This document shows, one piece after another, positions 57,781 to 64,000 of a stretch of 64,000 nt of DNA. Location: positions 1 through 64,000 of the forward strand of contig NZ_PDKB01000001.1 in NCBI RefSeq assembly GCF_003316695.1, read 5' to 3'. This DNA is from Aliarcobacter vitoriensis. GTDB lineage: Bacteria > Campylobacterota > Campylobacteria > Campylobacterales > Arcobacteraceae. The notes beneath the pieces are model-generated. The model was not told the origin of the DNA. It ran no database searches and was given only the letters and a program-made list of their open reading frames with translations. Numbering within the stretch: the stretch's first letter is position 1; every line of letters starts with the position of its first letter. Made by a program: the position numbers and the translations under genes.

Positions 57781-60081
57781 ATGACGAGTATTTTAGAAAA
57801 AAAGTTTTTAGATATTTTAAATAATGATGAAATAAAAATTGTATCATTTGATATATTCGATACTCTTTTTTTTAGAAAGTGTTTATTACCTGAAAATATA
57901 TTTGAGATTGTTGGTGAAAATACTTATGTAAAAAAGTATTTTGATACTCCTAGTGGTTTTAAAAAATATAGAATGTATGCAGAGAAAAATGCAAGACTTA
58001 CAAATAAACACCTTCAAGATGTAACATTAAACTTGATATATAAAGAACTATCTATTCCTAAAAAAGCTAAAGAGAAAATAAAACAAATCGAGTTAGATAT
58101 CGAAAAAGATTTTTTAGTTGTTAATTATGATTTAGAAAAATATATAGATTATTCAATAGAAAAAGGTAAAAAAGTTATATTAATATCAGATATGTACCTA
58201 AACCAAAATGAACTTAAATATGTTTGTTTAAATAAGCTAAAAAATATAGACAAAGTATCAAAAATATATGTTTCAAGTGAATATAAACTAACAAAAGCAA
58301 AAGGTAACTTATTTTTAAAAGTTTTAGAAGAGGAAAATATAAAACCAAATGAGTTATTTCATATTGGAGATAATAAAATATCTGATAATTTAATACCAAA
58401 AGATTTAAATATAAATACTTTATATTATGGATTTTCAAATATCCAAGAAATGGCATTTGAGTATGAAAAAGCTTATATAAATAAGGATATAAAACAAGGG
58501 AATAATGTTAGAAAATTAGCAATTTTAAGAAATCCTTATGAAGATGAGTTTGAAAATTTTTATTTTAATTTTGGTGCTTCTATTTTTGGACCTATTTTAT
58601 TTGAATTTTCACATTGGTTAAATGATTTATCTAAAAAATATAAGATTGAACAATATAATTTTATTCTAAGAGAGGGTTTTTTATTTGATAAATATTTTAA
58701 AAAATTATTTCCAAATACAAAAACGAATTTAGTTTATGCTTCAAGAAATTCAACATTTCCAATAGTGATAGATTTAGATAATATGAGTTCGATTTTATTG
58801 GGAACACAAAGAGCTTTTACAATAAATGATTTATATAAGAGTTTAGAAATAAAAATAAAAAATAAAAAAATCCTACCATATAAAAATGAACTATTATCAA
58901 AAGCAAGTTTGATTAATATAGATAATATTACTTTATATGAAAAGATAAGAGAAGATTTAGTTTTTAGGAAAAGTGATATTTCAGAAAAAAACATAGAACA
59001 AAAAGCACTTATAAAAGAATATTTTACAAGTTTAGAGATTAGTAAAAAAAGTATTTTTATAGATTTTGGTTCAGGTGGAACTATTTTAAATCGAATTAAA
59101 GATATTTTACCAAAAAAACAAATTCCTAAAATAAATGCTTTATTTTGTATAAATGAGAGAGGTTATGAAATTCAGTCAAAAAATCAAACTTTATCATTTT
59201 TACCATATAATCAAGAGACTTTAAAATATATAGAAACAATTTCAAGAAGCCCAGAAGTATTTGAGATATTATTAAATTTAGATTTAAGTACAACATTAAA
59301 CTACTCAAAAATAGACAATAATATTATTCCAAATGCTTTACTTTCTAATTGTAATAAAAATACTATATATAAGATGAAAGAGGCTTTTTTAAATGGAATT
59401 GATACCTTTTTTGAGACAGTAAAAATATATAAAATTAAGAAAAATCATTACAGTAGAGATTTTTTAGTAAAACTTTTAGCTAGAGTTATAAATCTTCCTA
59501 CAAAATACGAAGTAAATTTCTTTGGAAATTTTGAATATGATGAAGGAAATGGAACAAATAATATATATAAAATAGTTGATAAAAATAAAATTGATTATGT
59601 AAACAACTTTATGATTGAAAAAATTTATTTTGAATATATAAGAAATAGAGCAAAATATAGACATGCTTTTCCTTGGATTGAAGCAGTTATTGCTACAATA
59701 AAGCCAGATTTTTTAATAAATATTTATAAAGAACCAAATAAAAATTCTTCAAATCTGCAAGTTATTTTGCAACTTTTAGAAAAAATAGATAGAAGTAATG
59801 AAAAAGAGTTTATGGTTTATGGAGCTGGTGATTTGTTTAAAGAGTTATTACCTTTTTTACAAGATAGAAATATCAAGATTATATCTTTAATAGATTCCAA
59901 AGCACAATTACAAGAGTTTGAAGTATTAAACTATAAAGTAATCACTTTAGAAAAGGCTTTTGAAAATATAAATCAATCAAATTTAATTATTGCTAGTGGA
60001 GTTTTTACTAAGAATATAAAAGAAAATATAGAGTATTTTGCAAAAGAGAATAATAAAAGAATTGAAATATTTTCCATTTAA
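57781..60081 (+). CDS. Multidomain HAD-like protein with C-terminal Rossmann-like domain
   Basis: Largest gene of the operon, 766 residues. N-terminal HAD-type domain (about 15-215): motif I FDIFDTL, with D24 but Phe at the usual second Asp, motif II ILISDMY, motif III KLTKAKG and motif IV HIGDNKISD. A long middle region (about 230-650) follows, beginning GASIFGPILFEFSHWL and of unrecognised fold. The last 110 residues form a small alpha/beta domain (FMVYGAGDLFKELLPFL, LIDSKAQ) like those in two other proteins here. Similar HAD proteins sit in polysaccharide loci, but their reaction is unknown. The Phe in motif I is seen in dehalogenase-like branches and may rule out ordinary phosphatase chemistry. 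Confidence 0.6.
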   Translation: MTSILEKKFLDILNNDEIKIVSFDIFDTLFFRKCLLPENIFEIVGENTYVKKYFDTPSGFKKYRMYAEKNARLTNKHLQDVTLNLIYKELSIPKKAKEKIKQIELDIEKDFLVVNYDLEKYIDYSIEKGKKVILISDMYLNQNELKYVCLNKLKNIDKVSKIYVSSEYKLTKAKGNLFLKVLEEENIKPNELFHIGDNKISDNLIPKDLNINTLYYGFSNIQEMAFEYEKAYINKDIKQGNNVRKLAILRNPYEDEFENFYFNFGASIFGPILFEFSHWLNDLSKKYKIEQYNFILREGFLFDKYFKKLFPNTKTNLVYASRNSTFPIVIDLDNMSSILLGTQRAFTINDLYKSLEIKIKNKKILPYKNELLSKASLINIDNITLYEKIREDLVFRKSDISEKNIEQKALIKEYFTSLEISKKSIFIDFGSGGTILNRIKDILPKKQIPKINALFCINERGYEIQSKNQTLSFLPYNQETLKYIETISRSPEVFEILLNLDLSTTLNYSKIDNNIIPNALLSNCNKNTIYKMKEAFLNGIDTFFETVKIYKIKKNHYSRDFLVKLLARVINLPTKYEVNFFGNFEYDEGNGTNNIYKIVDKNKIDYVNNFMIEKIYFEYIRNRAKYRHAFPWIEAVIATIKPDFLINIYKEPNKNSSNLQVILQLLEKIDRSNEKEFMVYGAGDLFKELLPFLQDRNIKIISLIDSKAQLQEFEVLNYKVITLEKAFENINQSNLIIASGVFTKNIKENIEYFAKENNKRIEIFSI

Positions 60082-60085
60082 TTGA

Positions 60086-61162
60086 TTATAAAACGGTATA
60101 AAAACTTTGATTTATTATACTTATTTTGTCTTTTGGAATACCATTTTTTATTAGTTCTTCAATAATACCTTTTTCTCTATTAATCAAGCTTATTAAGATA
60201 GTATCAAATTCATACTTATTAATTTTATCTAATGTAATTATTGGTAAAGGACTATATTTATCTACAAAAGATTTATCTATAATACAAGTTATTTTATTAG
60301 AATAGTGAGAATATAAAAGTTTTCCTAATGAACCATAACCATATAAAGCTACTTTATTGTATTTATTCATAGTTTTTTCTATATTTAAAAGCACTGAACT
60401 TAGAATCGTTGGAAATACGTTTAGACTTTTATTATTATATTCTTCAAAAGATTTAATAATAGATGAATTTTTGATTAAAAATTGAGTATCTGGATATTCC
60501 ATAATTAATGAATTTAAAGCTTCCGAAGTATATTTAATCATATTAAAAGTATGAATTCCTCCTACTAAAAATTTTGCAATTTTTACATTTGGTAAATATT
60601 CAAACTTATATTTTTTAATATATAATTTAAAGAATAGGTCAAAATCTGAAGCTAACTTATAATCTCTACGAAATGGAAAATTTGATATTACATCTAGTTT
60701 AGTAAATGAACTTTGGTGTGTAAATGGCATTTTTGAAATAAAAAAATTTTCTAAATTTTCTGCTTTATATTCAGAAATTATGTCAAGATTTTTATTTATT
60801 ATATAGGTATCTGAATATAAGACACTTGAGTTATAATTTTTATAAAAGATATCCTTTAAAATCATATTTGTAGAGAATAAATCTCCTGCATTCATAAAAT
60901 TTATCCACTCTCCAGTTGCTATATCAATTCCTTTGTTCATAGCATCATAAATTCCACTATCAGCTTCACTTATCCAATAAGTTATATATTTCTCATATTG
61001 TTTAATTATATCAACTGTTTTATCGCTACTTGCGCCATCGATAACTATATACTCTATATTCGGATAATCTTGCGCTATCACACTTTTAATAGTTTGTTCT
61101 AAATATTGTTCTGCATTGTATGTTACTGTTACAACTGTTATTTTTGGAAGATTATTTTTCAT
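60086..61162 (-). CDS. Family 2 glycosyltransferase with C-terminal Rossmann-like domain
   Basis: Protein of 358 residues. The GT-A domain (1-230) shows ITVVTVTYNAEQYLEQ, YIVIDGASSDKTVD and NFMNAGD (the DxD-type region). The last 90 residues carry an alpha/beta module starting VALYGYGSLGKLLYSHY, with IDKSFVDKY. ATG 61162 is favoured over ATG 61177 because MKNNLPKITVVTV is the usual start, although neither has a clear ribosome binding site. It overlaps fcl by 11 bp, so it is cotranscribed with the GDP-fucose genes and may transfer fucose. It converges with the HAD-like gene. Confidence 0.82.
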   Translation of the reverse strand: MKNNLPKITVVTVTYNAEQYLEQTIKSVIAQDYPNIEYIVIDGASSDKTVDIIKQYEKYITYWISEADSGIYDAMNKGIDIATGEWINFMNAGDLFSTNMILKDIFYKNYNSSVLYSDTYIINKNLDIISEYKAENLENFFISKMPFTHQSSFTKLDVISNFPFRRDYKLASDFDLFFKLYIKKYKFEYLPNVKIAKFLVGGIHTFNMIKYTSEALNSLIMEYPDTQFLIKNSSIIKSFEEYNNKSLNVFPTILSSVLLNIEKTMNKYNKVALYGYGSLGKLLYSHYSNKITCIIDKSFVDKYSPLPIITLDKINKYEFDTILISLINREKGIIEELIKNGIPKDKISIINQSFYTVL

Positions 61163-62201
61163 TATTGTACCACTCATAAATTATTTTGATTCCATCTTGT
61201 AATTTAATTTTGTATTTCCATCCTAAAGTATTTAATTTACTTACATCGGTTCGTTTTAATATTGTTCCATCAGGTTTTTGAGTATTAAAATACAATTTAC
61301 CTTTAAAACCTATAATATCCTTTATAAGATATGCCAACTCTTTGATTGATATATCTTTACCTGTTCCTATATTTATATGTGTATTTCTTATCTCTTTTGA
61401 GTCTTTTTTATAAGTATTTTGAAAATCTCTATTTTCTAGTAAGAATACACAAGCATCAGCCATATCTTCACTATAAAGAAACTCTCGTTTTGGATTTCCA
61501 CTTCCCCATATTTCAACTTTTTCTTTTGAAATACCAAATTTAGACAAGTACATATTTGCCTCTTCAAAAGAATTGACATTTAAATCTTTGATTATTTCAT
61601 CTATTTTATTTTCATCTAAAAATTTTGCCAAATGTATTTTTCGAACTAAAGCAGGTAATACATGAGAAGTTTCTAAATCAAAATTGTCATTTGGTCCATA
61701 AAGGTTTGTTGGCATTACAGATATAAAATTTGTACCATATTGTAAATTATACGATTCACACATTTTAATTCCTGCTATTTTAGCAATAGCATATGGTTCA
61801 TTCGTATATTCAAGTTCACTTGTAAGTAAATAATCTTCACTCATAGGTTGTGGTGCATTTTTAGGGTATATACAAGTTGAACCAAGAAACAAAAGTTTTT
61901 CTACTTTATGTATATAACTTTGGTGAATGATATTATTTTGAATTTGTAAGTTTTCATAAATAAAATCTGCTCTATAAGTGTTATTTGCAACAATTCCACC
62001 AACTTTCGCAGCAGCAAGTATTACATATTCAGGTTTCTCTTTTTCAAAAAACTTTTCTACATCTTTTTGATCTATTAAATCTAACTCTTGATGGGTTCTT
62101 GTGATTAAATTTTTATAACCTTTTGATTGAAGATTTTTTACTATTGCACTTCCAACAAGTCCTATATGTCCTGCTACATATATTTTGCTATTTTTATTCA
62201 T
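61152..62201 (-). CDS. fcl: GDP-L-fucose synthase
   Basis: Epimerase/reductase converting GDP-4-keto-6-deoxymannose to GDP-L-fucose. The 349 residues contain the NADP loop VAGHIGLVGSAIVKNL, the characteristic AAKVGGI, STCIYPKNAPQPM, and the catalytic YAIAKIAG. The protein is longer than E. coli WcaG (321), with an insert around 205-225 (NVNSFEEANMYLSKFG). It starts seven bases after the gmd stop, forming an operon with gmd and manC. Confidence 0.92.
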   Translation of the reverse strand: MNKNSKIYVAGHIGLVGSAIVKNLQSKGYKNLITRTHQELDLIDQKDVEKFFEKEKPEYVILAAAKVGGIVANNTYRADFIYENLQIQNNIIHQSYIHKVEKLLFLGSTCIYPKNAPQPMSEDYLLTSELEYTNEPYAIAKIAGIKMCESYNLQYGTNFISVMPTNLYGPNDNFDLETSHVLPALVRKIHLAKFLDENKIDEIIKDLNVNSFEEANMYLSKFGISKEKVEIWGSGNPKREFLYSEDMADACVFLLENRDFQNTYKKDSKEIRNTHINIGTGKDISIKELAYLIKDIIGFKGKLYFNTQKPDGTILKRTDVSKLNTLGWKYKIKLQDGIKIIYEWYNNEK

Positions 62202-62208
62202 CTATTTT

Positions 62209-63354
62209 TTACTCAAAATAACTCATAATTTTATATCCACCATCTTTTAAGTAAACATCTTTTGTCATAAGTTTTAAATCATTTTTCATCATATCATTTA
62301 CTAAGTCTTGTAAATTAAATTCTCTATTCCATCCTAGTTTTTTTTCTGCTTTACTTGGATCTCCTAAAAGTAAATCAACTTCTGTTGGTCTAAAGTATTT
62401 TGGATCTACACAAACAAGAGTTTGATTTAAGTTTAAATGAGAAATATCAATATTCGACTCTTTTGCTTTTTCTAAATCTAAAGAATCTATAATTCCAACT
62501 TCATCTACACCTACACCATCAAATCTAAGATTTATTCCAGCATATGCAAATGAGAACTTTACAAAATCTCTAACTGTTGTTGTTTGCCCAGTTGCTATTA
62601 CCCAATCTTCTGGTTCATCTGCTTGAAGAATCATCCACATCATTCTTACATAATCTTTTGCATGACCCCAATCTCTTTTTGCATCAAGATTTCCAAGATA
62701 TAATTTATCTTGAAGCCCAAGTGCTATCTTACTTGCAGCTCTTGTTATTTTTCTAGTTACAAATGTTTCACCTCGAACTGGTGATTCATGATTAAAAAGT
62801 ATTCCATTACAAGCAAACATCCCATAAGCTTCTCTATAATTTACCGTTATCCAATAAGCATACATTTTAGCAACAGCATAAGGGCTTCTTGGATAAAAAG
62901 GTGTTGTTTCTTTTTGAGGAGTTTCTTGTACTTTTCCATAAAGTTCAGAAGTTGAAGCTTGATAAATTTTTGTTTTGTTAGTCAATCCTAAAAGCTTTAT
63001 GGCTTCAAGTATTCTTAAAGTTCCAGTTCCATCAGCATTTGCTACATATTCAGGTGTTTCAAAAGATACATGAACATGGCTCATAGCCGCAAGATTATAT
63101 ATCTCATCAGGTTGAGTCTCTTGAATAATTCTAGTTAAATTCATACTATCTGTCATATCACCATAATGAAGATGCAACTTTACATCTTTTTCATGAATAT
63201 CTTGATATAAATGGTCTATTCTATCTGTATTAAACAAAGAGCTTCTTCTTTTTATCCCATGAACTAAATATCCTTTTTTTAAAAGAAATTCTGCAAGATA
63301 ACTTCCATCTTGACCCGTTATTCCTGTTATTAGTGCTACTTTTTTATTTTTCAT
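62209..63354 (-). CDS. gmd: GDP-mannose 4,6-dehydratase
   Basis: Extended SDR of 381 residues producing GDP-4-keto-6-deoxy-D-mannose. The N-terminal [38 protein letters not shown] and active-site [10 protein letters not shown] are typical of Gmd. The start follows the manC stop directly. Confidence 0.95.
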   Translation of the reverse strand: MKNKKVALITGITGQDGSYLAEFLLKKGYLVHGIKRRSSLFNTDRIDHLYQDIHEKDVKLHLHYGDMTDSMNLTRIIQETQPDEIYNLAAMSHVHVSFETPEYVANADGTGTLRILEAIKLLGLTNKTKIYQASTSELYGKVQETPQKETTPFYPRSPYAVAKMYAYWITVNYREAYGMFACNGILFNHESPVRGETFVTRKITRAASKIALGLQDKLYLGNLDAKRDWGHAKDYVRMMWMILQADEPEDWVIATGQTTTVRDFVKFSFAYAGINLRFDGVGVDEVGIIDSLDLEKAKESNIDISHLNLNQTLVCVDPKYFRPTEVDLLLGDPSKAEKKLGWNREFNLQDLVNDMMKNDLKLMTKDVYLKDGGYKIMSYFE

Positions 63355-64000
63355 CTATTCTCTTTTAAAATCATCTTCATATCGTATAATATCATCTTCA
63401 CCAGTATAACTTCCTACTTGAATTTCTATTATAACTAAAGGTTTATTAGTGTTATTAGAGAGTCTGTGAATTTGTCCGGCTTTTATATAGGTACTTTCAT
63501 TTTCATTTAATAAAAACTTTTTATTATCCACTTCAACTGTTGCAACTCCACTTATAACAACCCAATGTTCATTTCTAAATTTGTGTTTTTGTAAAGATAA
63601 TCGTTTTTTTGGTTTTACTTCAATTCTTTTTATTTTATATCCATTTGATTCTTCTAAAACTGTGTATGTTCCCCAAGGACGATTACCTGTTAAATGAATA
63701 TTATGAAGTTGTGAATTTGTTTCTTTGAGTTTTTCAACCACCTTTTTTACTTTTTGTGAACTTCCTTTTTTAGAAATCAATAAAGCATCACCACTATCGA
63801 CAACTATTAAATTTTCTATATCAATAGTTGCTATTTTTCTATCTTTACCATAAATTAGATTATTTTTTGAATCTATTGAAATATGATTAAAATTTACAGT
63901 ATTAAAATTTTCATCTTTTTCTAGTTCTTCAAAAAGTGAATCAAAACTTCCAACATCGCTCCAAGCAATATTTGAAGGGATTACTTTTACTATATTTGAT
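63355..64000 (-). CDS. manC: Mannose-1-phosphate guanylyltransferase/mannose-6-phosphate isomerase, C-terminal part (cut by window end)
   Basis: The minus-strand frame runs through the right end of the window, so the N-terminal nucleotidyltransferase motif is outside. Visible residues include AWSDVGSFDSLFEEL, IENLIVVDSGDALLI, and the isomerase-type cupin domain RPWGTYTVLEE, KPKKRLSLQKHKFRNEHWVV and NESTYIKAGQIHRL. It makes GDP-mannose for gmd and is the first known gene of the fucose operon. An internal TTG (63780) is not the true start, because upstream residues are clearly conserved. Confidence 0.9.
   Translation of the reverse strand, partial: SNIVKVIPSNIAWSDVGSFDSLFEELEKDENFNTVNFNHISIDSKNNLIYGKDRKIATIDIENLIVVDSGDALLISKKGSSQKVKKVVEKLKETNSQLHNIHLTGNRPWGTYTVLEESNGYKIKRIEVKPKKRLSLQKHKFRNEHWVVISGVATVEVDNKKFLLNENESTYIKAGQIHRLSNNTNKPLVIIEIQVGSYTGEDDIIRYEDDFKRE

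Overview
The window is AT-rich, densely coding and reads as chromosomal DNA of an Arcobacter-group member of the Campylobacterota. That placement is inference from gene content: a short FtsB-like gene behind eno, a futalosine-pathway MqnD-like protein, a short MurB, pseudaminic acid genes, and promoters with TATAAT-like -10 boxes behind T-rich stretches. No rRNA, tRNA, CRISPR array, insertion sequence or prophage was seen.

Layout. 1-2905: an AT-rich leader and a TonB-dependent receptor interrupted by a nine-G tract that puts it out of frame, a probable phase-variation switch caught OFF. 3012-9700: eno, an ftsB-like gene and an AMIN-domain gene, then mnmG, an ACR3-like transporter, ribE and the start of the mre block. 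8885-15401 (minus): queH, lpxB, fabZ, lpxA, clpX, mreB and mreC in one close-packed cluster joining lipid A, fatty acid, shape and protein quality control. 15465-18048: a small lipoprotein lacking a normal start codon, a type II NADH dehydrogenase and nfo. 18060-25624: a complete RND tripartite pump with a divergent TetR regulator, a palindromic operator between them, and a Bcr/CflA-type MFS exporter. 25613-33504: a small HTH regulator with twin operator-like palindromes, a SulP transporter, two tandem Sel1-type lipoproteins, an AAA+ ATPase, an orphan gene, an MqnD-like gene and murB.

33523-40537 is an imported-looking type IC restriction-modification locus in the order hsdM, hsdS, prrC, hsdR. 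The third gene is a PrrC-type anticodon nuclease whose Arg-Glu-His triad has the spacing remembered for E. coli PrrC. hsdS carries TAEL-type repeats that can change specificity. Downstream (40625-42112) is a small-gene patch with a frameshifted TM2 gene, an intact TM2 gene, an HTH gene lacking a normal start and a GNAT enzyme, followed by topA, a phosphodiesterase gene, bioB and recA.

47402-64000 is a surface-glycan island. A 12-gene plus-strand operon has a full CMP-pseudaminic acid set (pseB, pseC, pseF, pseG, pseI, pseH-like), then an acyl carrier protein, an SDR, an acyl-activating enzyme, a TagF-like polyol-phosphate transferase, a fused CDP-ribitol synthase (cytidylyltransferase plus SDR) and a HAD-type multidomain protein. 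This suggests a glycan combining pseudaminic acid with a ribitol- or glycerol-phosphate element. Facing it on the minus strand is a GDP-L-fucose set (manC truncated by the window end, gmd, fcl) with a family 2 glycosyltransferase.
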